DNA of 11,017 bases from Holophaga sp. (GTDB lineage Bacteria > Acidobacteriota > Holophagae > Holophagales > Holophagaceae), in NCBI GenBank assembly GCA_031292735.1, contig JARLGP010000050.1, positions 1 through 11,017 on the forward strand. The letters are read 5' to 3'. The stretch's first letter is position 1. Each line of letters starts with the position of its first letter. This document shows positions 1 to 6,489 of the stretch, one piece after another. A program made the position numbers and the translations under genes. The notes under the pieces are model-generated. The model saw only the letters and a list, made by a program, of their open reading frames with translations, was not told the DNA's origin and did no database searches.

Positions 1-79
1 AACTGAAAAAGCCTTGTACGGACGGTATTGGGGTTAAAGGGTCGTAGCGCGTAACCTCCTCGTCCCCCGTCGAGTTTCA

Positions 80-97
80 ACCGATGCCGGCATCGGT
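80..97. repeat. 18-bp perfect palindrome
   Basis: The arms ACCGATGCC and GGCATCGGT meet without a spacer, so the element is an exact dyad. It sits 56 bases beyond the stop codon of the small minus-strand HTH gene. It could be a transcription-end hairpin for that gene or a protein-binding dyad. Neither strand shows a T-run directly after it, which argues against a classical intrinsic terminator. The rest of positions 1-152 shows no credible coding frame. Confidence 0.4.
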
Positions 98-152
98 AAC
101 GGGGCGGGATGGGGGAACCCGGACCTACAAGAAGCCGGCCGCCCCAGTGGAA

Positions 153-392
153 CTAGCAGGGCCCCGCGAACCGGGATTGAATGGGCGCGGTCCCCTGGGC
201 CAAAAGGGTGTCCCCGGCGATGCGGGCGTCGCACTGGCTCTGCCAGGCGAGGATGGTCCGCACCGGCAGCTCGAGCCGGTGGGCGACGCCCGCCAGGGTG
301 TCCCGGCCCGCGGCCAGGTCCTGCACCAGCGCCATCCGGCGCGCGGCCGGCCAATGGTAGGGGTCTTGGGTCTGTTCTGCTGCGACCGGCAT
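153..392 (-). CDS. Small helix-turn-helix-like protein, 79 aa
   Basis: This encodes a short soluble protein that I do not recognise as a named family. Residues about 18-52 look like a three-helix HTH: a first helix RRMALVQDLAAG, a second around LAGVAHRLEL, and a recognition-like helix PVRTILAWQSQ. This resembles the helix-turn-helix of transposase-N-terminal or homeodomain-like regulators. The tail (residues 53-79) is short and featureless. The ATG start is preceded by AGGAG with 7 bases of spacing, and codon third positions are almost all G or C like the neighbouring real genes. These two points support a genuine gene rather than a chance frame. It lies 101 bases downstream of the oxidoreductase gene on the same strand, with a possible promoter of its own in the gap. 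A role as a small DNA-binding regulator is inference. A remnant of a transposase N-terminus is possible, but no transposase body or inverted ends are visible. Confidence 0.6.
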   Translation of the reverse strand: MPVAAEQTQDPYHWPAARRMALVQDLAAGRDTLAGVAHRLELPVRTILAWQSQCDARIAGDTLLAQGTAPIQSRFAGPC

Positions 393-459
393 GGCACTGC
401 TCCTGATTCGGCCGGGGATGGGAAGTCCGGCTGTCCGGGAACCAGTTTCGGCCCGCGGG

Positions 460-480
460 CGTCAAGGAAGTGTCAACACT
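460..480 (-). promoter_or_regulatory. Candidate -35 box and operator upstream of the small HTH gene
   Basis: On the minus strand a perfect TTGACA (471-476) lies inside a dyad AGTGT-TG-ACACT (469-480). A second TTGACG (460-465) follows 11 bases on, about one helical turn. The position, 70-90 bases upstream of the HTH start codon, suits a promoter with a repressor site. No convincing -10 hexamer is found 16-19 bases downstream, so the promoter call is weak. Confidence 0.25.
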
Positions 481-493
481 GGCCCGGATTTCG

Positions 494-1621
494 TTAAGAT
501 CGGGTCTCCGTGAACAGCACTCCGCGATGGGCCAGTTCGGCCCGGATGAAGTCCCAGCAGCCCGGCTCCCGGCCCACCCATTCGGGCGGGGAGATGCCCG
601 GGCGCCGGTAGCGGCCGGAGGCCACCAGGCGCACCATGGCGGTGCAGGTGTAGCCGGTGGTGCGGGCCATGGAGGTGGTGCCGCTGGCCCGGTCGTAGCG
701 GTCCAGAAGGTGGAACCGGTGCCGCTGGACTTCGCCGTCCTTCAGGCCCTCCACCGTGACCCGCATGACCGTGAAGTCCTCCTCCCCCTCGGCCATCTGC
801 CAGAGCGGGAACAGCAGGCGCGCGGTGAGCTCCAGGGGCGCCACCGCGGTCTCGCCCACCGGCACCGGGGTCCGCTCGAACAGGCCGGTGGCCCGGAGCA
901 GGCGCATCTTTTCCGCGTGGCCCGGGTAGCGCAGGGTCTTTTCGCGCATGCACGGGGCGGCCACGGTGCGCAGCAGGGTGCGCAGGCCGTCGGTGTCGAA
1001 GGCCTCCAGGGTGCCCACGCCGGGCAGGTCCACCAGCTCGGTGCCGGACAGCGCCGGCCGCATCACCTCCTCGCCGTGCTCCAGGTAGCGGGCCGGCCGG
1101 GTGTACTCCTCCAGCACGTCGGCCGGGGAGAACCCGGCCTTGTACTCATAGGGCCAGGTGCGCAGCACGGGGAGCCCGCCCACCAGGCATTCGAACCCGG
1201 TGACCCGGTCCAGCTGCCGTTCCAGATCGCCCAGGATCAGGTTGTCGCATCCGGGCGCCACCCCCGAATCCACCACCGCCACCAGGTTGCCGGCCTTGGC
1301 CAGGGCGTCCAGGCGGAACGGATCCTCCGGGAAAAAGGAGATGTCCACCATGGGCTTGCCCGCCGCCAGCACCGCCTCCAGGGTGGCGAAGCCCATGCTG
1401 CCCGGCACCGCGCCCACCACCAGGTCGGCGCCCTCCACCAGGGCCCCCAGGTTGTCCGGCGCCAGGTCGATGGGCCGGACCGTGATGCCGCGGTCCGCCA
1501 GCCGGGCCAGGGCCGCGTCGGAGCGGTCGGCCACGGTCACCTGGAATTCGCCGCCCCGGGCCAGGTCCAGCGCCACGGTGGCGCCCACCCGGCCGGCGCC
1601 GAGGATGGTGAGCTTGCGCAT
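494..1621 (-). CDS. Saccharopine dehydrogenase-family NAD(P)-dependent oxidoreductase, 375 aa
   Basis: This is a cytoplasmic dehydrogenase of the saccharopine dehydrogenase/lysine 6-dehydrogenase superfamily. It begins MRKLTILGAGRVG, a Rossmann fold with the dinucleotide motif G8-x-G10-x-x-G13 and an acidic residue (D32) ending the second strand. Further hallmarks are VVGAVPGSMG, a DISFFPEDPF segment and DSGVAPGCDNLILGDLE, the family's 'D-x-G-x-x-P-G' type stretch that leads into the substrate domain. Its length of about 375 residues fits single-domain members such as lysine 6-dehydrogenase better than the fused LKR/SDH proteins. The exact substrate (lysine, saccharopine, carboxynorspermidine or another amino acid) cannot be read from sequence alone. 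The ATG at 1621 is preferred because GGAGT lies 6 bases upstream and because it gives the standard compact N-terminus. An in-frame ATG at 1642 has no ribosome-binding site. The gene is divergent from the radical SAM gene, with a gap of only 79 bases. Confidence 0.85.
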   Translation of the reverse strand: MRKLTILGAGRVGATVALDLARGGEFQVTVADRSDAALARLADRGITVRPIDLAPDNLGALVEGADLVVGAVPGSMGFATLEAVLAAGKPMVDISFFPEDPFRLDALAKAGNLVAVVDSGVAPGCDNLILGDLERQLDRVTGFECLVGGLPVLRTWPYEYKAGFSPADVLEEYTRPARYLEHGEEVMRPALSGTELVDLPGVGTLEAFDTDGLRTLLRTVAAPCMREKTLRYPGHAEKMRLLRATGLFERTPVPVGETAVAPLELTARLLFPLWQMAEGEEDFTVMRVTVEGLKDGEVQRHRFHLLDRYDRASGTTSMARTTGYTCTAMVRLVASGRYRRPGISPPEWVGREPGCWDFIRAELAHRGVLFTETRS

Positions 1622-1627
1622 GGGGCA

Positions 1628-1632
1628 ACTCC
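1628..1632 (-). promoter_or_regulatory. Ribosome-binding site deciding the oxidoreductase start
   Basis: GGAGT on the minus strand lies 6 bases before the ATG at 1621. The competing in-frame ATG at 1642 lies upstream of this site and has no Shine-Dalgarno sequence, so the shorter protein is favoured. Confidence 0.55.
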
Positions 1633-1667
1633 GCAGTTCCATGCAGGGTGGATGCGTCCCAGGGGCC

Positions 1668-1703
1668 CATGGTTCCCGGGAAAGCTCTTATCATGGAACC
1701 ATG
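1668..1703 (+). repeat. Inverted repeat covering the radical SAM start codon
   Basis: The arms CATGGTTCC (1668-1676) and GGAACCATG (1695-1703) are perfect 9-bp complements separated by 18 bases. The right arm contains both the weak GGAA ribosome-binding element and the ATG of the radical SAM gene. In RNA the hairpin would hide the start. A nested palindrome TTCCCGGGAA (1673-1682) overlaps the left arm, so a DNA-binding dyad is an alternative reading. Confidence 0.35.
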
Positions 1704-2570
1704 AGCGAACTCGTGCAGGCCCATCTCGACCACCGCCGCATCTGGCAGGATTTCCAGTATGCCTATCCCGTCATCTCGCGCCGCAGCAAGGGCGTGAGCC
1801 TGGGCGTGAACCTCAATCCGGACAAGCGGTGCAACTTCGATTGCGTGTACTGCGAGGTGGACCGCAGCACCCCCGGGCCCCGCTCGGACATCGACTTGGC
1901 CCAGCTGGAGCGGGAGATGGCCGCGCTGCTGGACCTCACGGTCAACGGCACCCTGTTCGCCACCTCGCCCTTCAATTCGGCCCGGCCGGACCAGCGCCGG
2001 CTCAACGACATCGCCTTTTCCGGGGATGGCGAGCCCACCACCGCCCCGGAATTCGCCGGCGCCGTGGCCACCATCGCCCGGCTCAAGCAGGCCCGCGGGC
2101 TGGACCAGGTGAAGCTGGTGCTGATCACCGATTCCACCCGGCTCCAGGCTCCGGAGGTGGTGCGCGGGCTGGAGCTGATGATGGCCAGCCAGGGCGAGAT
2201 CTGGGCCAAGCTGGACGCCGGAAGCGAAGCCTACTACCGGGAGGTGAACCGTTCCAAGGTGCCGTTCGCCCGCATCCTGGACAACCTGGCGGCCACCGCC
2301 AGACGCTGGCCCATCACCATCCAGACCCTGTTCCTGCAGTGGCGCGGCCTGGGCCCCGGCCCCGAAGAGGTGGAAGCCTACCTGGGCCGCCTGCGCGGCA
2401 TCCTGGCCCAGGGCGGCCGGATCCAGGGCATCCAGCTCTACACCGTGGCCCGCCCGACCCCCGAACCGGAAGCCCGGCCGCTGCCGGCGCGGACCATGGA
2501 CGCCCTCGCCCAGCAGGTGCGGGCCGCGCTCCCCGACCTCCCGGTGGAGGTCTTCTACGGCCCTGAATAA
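1701..2570 (+). CDS. Radical SAM protein of unassigned function, 289 aa
   Basis: This is a radical S-adenosylmethionine enzyme. Residues 43-51 read RCNFDCVYC, the CxxxCxxC signature with C44, C48 and C51 ligating the [4Fe-4S] cluster. Residues 108-114 read GDGEPTT, the 'GGE'-type motif that contacts SAM. The lead-in YPVISRRSKGVSLGVNLNP (residues 22-40) resembles the COG0731-like Fe-S oxidoreductases distantly related to wyosine-synthesis enzymes. The protein is cytoplasmic, close to a minimal radical SAM barrel, with no SPASM or B12 domain. Substrate and product are unknown. The ATG at 1701 is chosen because it gives the expected short N-terminal extension before the cluster motif; upstream there is only a weak GGAA. 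The stop codon overlaps the inferred start of the CapA-type gene, so the two are probably co-transcribed and perhaps translationally coupled. Confidence 0.85.
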   Translation: MSELVQAHLDHRRIWQDFQYAYPVISRRSKGVSLGVNLNPDKRCNFDCVYCEVDRSTPGPRSDIDLAQLEREMAALLDLTVNGTLFATSPFNSARPDQRRLNDIAFSGDGEPTTAPEFAGAVATIARLKQARGLDQVKLVLITDSTRLQAPEVVRGLELMMASQGEIWAKLDAGSEAYYREVNRSKVPFARILDNLAATARRWPITIQTLFLQWRGLGPGPEEVEAYLGRLRGILAQGGRIQGIQLYTVARPTPEPEARPLPARTMDALAQQVRAALPDLPVEVFYGPE

Positions 2571-3777
2571 GCTCGGGCTCCTGATCCCGCTGGCAGCGGG
2601 GCTGCTTCTGGCCACCCTCGGGACCCGGCCGGGGCGACGGCCTCCGGCGCCGCCGCCGGTGCTCCCGGTGGAGCTGGCCTCGGTCCGGCTGGTGGCGGTG
2701 GGCGACATCCTCATGCACCAGGACGTGCAGCGCTCGGCCCGGGAGGCCGAATCCGGGCTGCGCGCCCTGTGGCAGGATGTGGAACCGCTCATCCAGGGCG
2801 CCGACATCGGCTTCGCCAATCTGGAAACGCCGGTGGCGCCCAGCTCCGGGGTGCCGGGGCGGCCGTTCCGCTTCAACGGGCCGGCAGAACTGCCGGGGGC
2901 CCTGCGCGCCAGCGGCTTCACCGTGCTTTCCACCGCCAACAACCACGCCTACGACCAGGGCTCGGCGGGGGTGCTGGAAACCCTGGAACGGCTCCGGGCC
3001 GCGCACCTGGTTCCGGTGGGCACCGGCGCCACCCGCAGGGAGGCGGAGCAGCTCCAGGTGGTCACGGTGAACGGGCTGCGGGTGGGCTTCCTGGGCTTCA
3101 CCGACCTGTACAACATCAACCTGAACGACAAGAACAGCGGCCCATGGGTGCGCGGGCTGGACCCCGCCGCCGCCGTGGACGCGGTGCGCGCCGCCCGGGC
3201 CCAGGCGGACGTGGTGGTGGTGAGCATCCACTGGGGCGTGGAGTACCAGCACGATCCGCTGCCGCGCCAGCGGGAGGTGGCCGATCGGCTGGCCCAGGCC
3301 GGAGCCGACATCATCCTCGGCACCCATCCCCACGTGCTGCAGCCGGTGGAAACCCTGGTGAGGGGCGGGCGCCGGACCCTGGTGGCCTATTCCCTGGGCA
3401 ACTTCGTTTCCAACCAGGACCGCATGTACCTGCCGGAGCTGGATTCGGTGGATGGAGGCGACAGCCGGGACGGGGTGGCGCTCCAGTGCCGCCTGGTGAA
3501 ACGGCGCCTGGCCGACGGCAGCGAGCCGGTGACGGTGGAGGACCCGGCCTGCGAGCCGCTGTGGAACCTGAACAACTGGCGGGAATTCATGTCCGGACAA
3601 GCCCGGCGCCGGGTGATCCGGGTGCTCTGGGTGAATTCGTCCATCGCCGCCGCCCAGGCCCGCCTGGCGCATCCGGACCCCGGCGCCGACCTGCGCCCGA
3701 CCCGGGAGCTGCTGGACACCCTGCTGCTGCGCCGGGAGCGGGCCACCCAGGCCCTGGGCGCCTTCGTTCGGCACTGA
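2563..3777 (+). CDS. CapA-type metallophosphatase, exported; probable CTG start (about 404 aa)
   Basis: This belongs to the CapA/PgsA family, a calcineurin-like metallophosphatase fold named after poly-gamma-glutamate capsule proteins. Numbering from CTG 2563, the family motifs are GDILMHQD (47-54), NLETP (86-90), ANNHAYD (125-131), SIHWG (221-225), GTHPHVLQPVE (253-263) and YSLGNFVSNQD (276-286). Their Asp, Asn and His residues would bind the metals. A helical tail of about 70 residues follows. The first canonical start is GTG at 2659, only 14 codons before the first motif. The same frame is open upstream and encodes a classical signal peptide or membrane anchor, NKLGLLIPLAAGLLLATLG, followed by a Pro-rich linker. 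No ATG, GTG or TTG exists upstream, so CTG at 2563 is proposed, with GGAGG at 2546-2550 as a somewhat distant ribosome-binding site. The protein would then act outside the cytoplasmic membrane. No other capsule or polyglutamate gene is nearby, so the substrate is unknown. Confidence 0.8.
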   Translation: MNKLGLLIPLAAGLLLATLGTRPGRRPPAPPPVLPVELASVRLVAVGDILMHQDVQRSAREAESGLRALWQDVEPLIQGADIGFANLETPVAPSSGVPGRPFRFNGPAELPGALRASGFTVLSTANNHAYDQGSAGVLETLERLRAAHLVPVGTGATRREAEQLQVVTVNGLRVGFLGFTDLYNINLNDKNSGPWVRGLDPAAAVDAVRAARAQADVVVVSIHWGVEYQHDPLPRQREVADRLAQAGADIILGTHPHVLQPVETLVRGGRRTLVAYSLGNFVSNQDRMYLPELDSVDGGDSRDGVALQCRLVKRRLADGSEPVTVEDPACEPLWNLNNWREFMSGQARRRVIRVLWVNSSIAAAQARLAHPDPGADLRPTRELLDTLLLRRERATQALGAFVRH

Positions 3778-3803
3778 CGGTCCAGGACCGGGGCAGGGGA
3801 CCG
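3778..3803. terminator. Candidate hairpin between convergent genes
   Basis: CGGTCC at 3778-3783 can pair with GGACCG at 3798-3803; another GGACCG at 3785-3790 lies too close to form a loop. The element fills the 27-base gap between the convergent CapA-type and MerR genes. There is no T-run, so it is at best a weak or factor-assisted terminator. Confidence 0.25.
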
Positions 3804-3804
3804 C

Positions 3805-4233
3805 TCAGCTCGTGCCGTGGCAGGAGCATCCCTCACCCATGGCCGCCTGCTCCAGGTTGTGCAGGATCCCGCACTCGCTGGCTTCCTGGTTGGCCCGGCA
3901 ACTGTCCCGGAGCGTGTGCAACTGCCGCTCCAGCAGGCGAAGCGCCTCGACCTTCTGGTGGATGCGCTGGATCTGCCCGTCGATCATCTGGTTGACCGCA
4001 TCGCAGGCCAGTTCGGGATGGGCCTGGAAGCTGCGCAGGGTGCGCACATCGGGCAGCCCCATGCCGAGCGAGCGGCAATGGCGGATGAAGTTGAGCTGGA
4101 TCAAATGGCGTTCGGCGTAGCGGCGGTAGCCGTTGGCCTCGCGGGCGGGCAGTTCCAGCAGGCCCTCCCGCTCGTAGAAGCGCACCGTTTCCACATCACA
4201 ATCGCCGCGTTGGGCCAGTTCCCCGATCCTCAT
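3805..4233 (-). CDS. MerR-family heavy-metal sensor regulator (CadR/PbrR/ZntR-like), 142 aa
   Basis: This is a metal-responsive transcription activator that binds as a dimer and untwists a long-spacer promoter when metal is bound. The N-terminal winged helix MRIGELAQRGDCDVETVRFY (1-20) is followed by EREGLL and NGYRRYAERHLIQLNFIRHC, the standard MerR DNA-binding domain. A dimerisation helix spans about 80-110. The cysteines C77, C112 and C121 sit where CadR/PbrR-type proteins place their divalent-metal ligands (LACDAVN, LRDSCRAN, ECGIL). C12 and a C-terminal GCSCHG (C136, C138, H139) resemble extra ligands seen in PbrR and CadR. The pattern points to Cd, Zn or Pb rather than Cu or Hg; which one is inference. 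The ATG at 4233 has GAGAAGGGG just upstream. It is divergent from the P-type ATPase gene, and the shared 81-bp gap carries its operator, so it most likely controls the ATPase and itself. Confidence 0.93.
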   Translation of the reverse strand: MRIGELAQRGDCDVETVRFYEREGLLELPAREANGYRRYAERHLIQLNFIRHCRSLGMGLPDVRTLRSFQAHPELACDAVNQMIDGQIQRIHQKVEALRLLERQLHTLRDSCRANQEASECGILHNLEQAAMGEGCSCHGTS

Positions 4234-4254
4234 CGCCCCTTCTCCGGAAAAGCC

Positions 4255-4285
4255 TTGACCCTGTAGTAACTACAGGGTGTCGAAT
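4255..4285 (+). promoter_or_regulatory. MerR-type promoter and operator for the metal ATPase
   Basis: The -35 TTGACC (4255-4260) and -10 TCGAAT (4280-4285, four of six matches) are separated by 19 bases, the over-long spacer typical of MerR-regulated promoters. The spacer holds a perfect 10-bp inverted repeat, ACCCTGTAGT and ACTACAGGGT around a central A (4258-4278). This is close to known ZntR/CadR/PbrR operators of the CTGTAGT-ACTACAG type. The dyad lies between the divergent regulator and ATPase genes. Transcription would begin near 4292, giving a leader of about 23 bases. Confidence 0.9.
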
Positions 4286-4314
4286 GATGGCATCGTTCCC
4301 GGCGGCGCACAACC

Positions 4315-6489
4315 ATGAGTCCACACCCCACCCTCACCTCCCCATCCGATCTCCCTCCAGGGGCTGGAACCCGGCGGGTGCGCTACCGCATCGACCACAT
4401 GGACTGTCCCACCGAGGAGAAACTGATCCGCGGCCGGCTGGGCCGGATGGCCGGGATCGCCCGGCTGGATTTCAACCTCCTGGAACGGGAACTGACGGTG
4501 CATCACCGGCTGGAGGATCCGCGGCCCATCGCCGCGGTGCTGGTGGAGCTGGACATGGCTCCCCGCCTGCTGGAGGCCGGGGCAGCGGCGCTCCCGCCCA
4601 TCCTCGGCGCAGGCGCGAAAGGGTTGCTGGCCCTCAGCGGCCTGGCCGCGGCCAGCGCCGAGCTCCTCGCCTGGAAGACCGGGCGGGAGGCCTCCTGGCC
4701 GGTGGTGGCCCTGTCCGTGCTGGCCATCCTGGGCGCGGGGCTACCCACCCTGAAGAAGGGCTGGATCGCGCTCCGGAACCTGACGATCAACATCTACTTC
4801 CTGATGTCCATCGCGGTGGCGGGAGCCGTGGGGATCGGCAGGTGGCCCGAGGCCGCCATGGTGGTGTTCCTGTTCGCCATCGCCGAAGCCCTGGAATCGG
4901 TCTCCCTGGCCCGGGCCCGCAACGCGATCCGGTCCCTGACGGCCCTGGCGCCGGAGACCGCCGAGGTCCAGGGTCCCGGCGGCTGGCTGGAACGGCCGGT
5001 GGCTGAAGTGGCCCGGGGGAGCCGGATCCGGGTCCGCACGGGCACCCGCGTGCCGCTGGACGCGCGGGTGGAATCCGGCCGCGCCGCCCTCGACCAGGCG
5101 CCGATCACCGGGGAAAGCCTGCCGGTGGACAAGGCGGCGGGCGATGCCCTCTATGCGGGCAGCATCGTCACCGACGGCGTGGTGGAGGCCACCGTGACCG
5201 CCACCGCCAGCCAAAGCACGCTGGCCCGGATCGCGGCCGCCATCCAGGATGCCCAGGCCCAGCGGGCGCCCACCCAGCGGTTGGTGGACCGGTTCGCCCG
5301 CGCCTACACTCCGGCCGTGGTCGTCCTGGCCGTCCTGGTGGCGGTGCTCGGTCCGTTGCTTGCCGGGGGCGGGTGGGGGGCCTGGTTCTACCAGGCCATC
5401 GTGCTGCTGGTGATCGCCTGCCCGTGCGCCCTGGTGGTGTCCACGCCGGTCACGGTGGTCAGCGGCTTGGCCGCGGCGGCCAGGCATGGCATCCTGATCA
5501 AGGGCGGGGCCTTCCTGGAAGGCGGCCGGCTCCTCAAGGCCATGGCGCTGGACAAGACCGGAACCCTGACCCAGGGCCGGCCCGCGCTCACCAACGCCGT
5601 GCCGCTGGGCGATCCTCCGCTGGAGCGGAGCCTCCGGATCGCCGCCAGCCTGGATGAGCAGAGCACCCACCCCATCGCCCAGGCCCTGGTGAGCGGATGG
5701 CGGACCCGGCAACCGGAGGACGCGATGCTTCCGGTGGAAGCCTTCGGCGTGCTCATGGGCCGCGGGGTCACGGGGATGGTCGACGGCCAGCCTTGGCATC
5801 TCGGCAACCATCAGATGGTGGAGGACCTGGGCCTCTGCTCGGGCGGCCTGGAAGCGCGGCTGGGCGAGCTGGAGACCGCGGGCAGGACCGCCATCGTCCT
5901 TTGCGCCGCCACCGGTCCGGTGGCGGTGTTCGCCTTTGCCGACTCGGTGCGGCCCGAAAGCCTGGCCGCGGTGAAGGCCCTCCGCGGGCTGCAGGTGGAG
6001 CCCATCCTGCTCACCGGCGACAACCCGGCCACGGCCCAGGCTATCGCCCACCAGCTGGGCATCCAGGACGCCCGGGGCAACCTGCTGCCGGAGGACAAGC
6101 AGAAGGCGGTGGCCGAGCTCCGCACCCGGCACGGCGCGGTGGGCATGGTGGGCGACGGGGTGAACGACGCGCCCGCGCTGGCGCGGGCGGACATCGGGTT
6201 CGCCATGGGGGCCGCCGGCACCGCCGCGGCGCTGGAGGTGGCCGACGTCGCCATCATGGACGACGATCCGCGCAAGATCGCCGACTTCATCGCCCTGAGC
6301 CGGCACACCGGTTCCGTGCTGAAGCAGAACATCGGCCTGGCGCTGGGCATCAAGGTCGCGTTTCTCGGCCTGGCCCTCACCGGCCACGCCACCCTCTGGA
6401 TGGCGGTCTTCGCCGACATGGGCGCGAGCCTGCTGGTGGTGTTCAACGGGCTGCGCCTGCTCCGGTTCTTCCGTCCGGCGGTATCCTAG
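4315..6489 (+). CDS. Zn2+/Cd2+/Pb2+-exporting P1B-type ATPase (CadA/ZntA-like), 724 aa
   Basis: This inner-membrane pump uses ATP to expel soft divalent metals. After a short leader, residues 22-80 form a divergent heavy-metal-associated domain whose site reads MDCPTEE (29-35), with C31 and E34/E35 in place of CxxC. Two N-terminal hydrophobic stretches (about 97-117 and 129-146) precede a helical pair near 157-197. The actuator motif ITGES is at 264-268. The transmembrane metal site CPC is at 369-371. The phosphorylated Asp lies in DKTGTLT (D413), HP is at 452-453, LTGDN at 566-570 and GDGVND at 613-618. K680 and D701 in the last helices match the P1B-2 signature for Zn/Cd/Pb. All catalytic residues are present and the length is normal. 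The ATG at 4315 is accepted although no strong ribosome-binding site precedes it. Expression should be metal-induced through the MerR-type promoter upstream. The stop codon overlaps that of convergent sdhB. Confidence 0.95.
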   Translation: MSPHPTLTSPSDLPPGAGTRRVRYRIDHMDCPTEEKLIRGRLGRMAGIARLDFNLLERELTVHHRLEDPRPIAAVLVELDMAPRLLEAGAAALPPILGAGAKGLLALSGLAAASAELLAWKTGREASWPVVALSVLAILGAGLPTLKKGWIALRNLTINIYFLMSIAVAGAVGIGRWPEAAMVVFLFAIAEALESVSLARARNAIRSLTALAPETAEVQGPGGWLERPVAEVARGSRIRVRTGTRVPLDARVESGRAALDQAPITGESLPVDKAAGDALYAGSIVTDGVVEATVTATASQSTLARIAAAIQDAQAQRAPTQRLVDRFARAYTPAVVVLAVLVAVLGPLLAGGGWGAWFYQAIVLLVIACPCALVVSTPVTVVSGLAAAARHGILIKGGAFLEGGRLLKAMALDKTGTLTQGRPALTNAVPLGDPPLERSLRIAASLDEQSTHPIAQALVSGWRTRQPEDAMLPVEAFGVLMGRGVTGMVDGQPWHLGNHQMVEDLGLCSGGLEARLGELETAGRTAIVLCAATGPVAVFAFADSVRPESLAAVKALRGLQVEPILLTGDNPATAQAIAHQLGIQDARGNLLPEDKQKAVAELRTRHGAVGMVGDGVNDAPALARADIGFAMGAAGTAAALEVADVAIMDDDPRKIADFIALSRHTGSVLKQNIGLALGIKVAFLGLALTGHATLWMAVFADMGASLLVVFNGLRLLRFFRPAVS

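Noticed and set aside
84..497. 137-codon plus-strand frame opposite the small HTH gene
   Set aside because: It has no ribosome-binding site and a biased composition. The minus-strand HTH frame has better start signals and codon use.
470..2566. 698-codon plus-strand open frame across the oxidoreductase and radical SAM genes
   Set aside because: It crosses two real genes on opposite strands and an intergenic region. Its composition is a GC artefact and no motif is present.
1146..2942. 598-codon minus-strand open frame spanning the radical SAM gene and parts of its neighbours
   Set aside because: It is antisense to motif-bearing genes and lacks recognisable domains.
2659..3777. GTG 2659 as the true start of the CapA-type protein
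   Set aside because: It would discard a clear in-frame signal peptide. It is kept as the alternative if the CTG start is not confirmed.
4284..5006. 240-codon frame starting at ATG 4284, just after the MerR promoter
   Set aside because: It is out of frame with the ATPase and its protein is Gly/Arg/Pro-rich noise. The ATPase frame carries every P-type motif.
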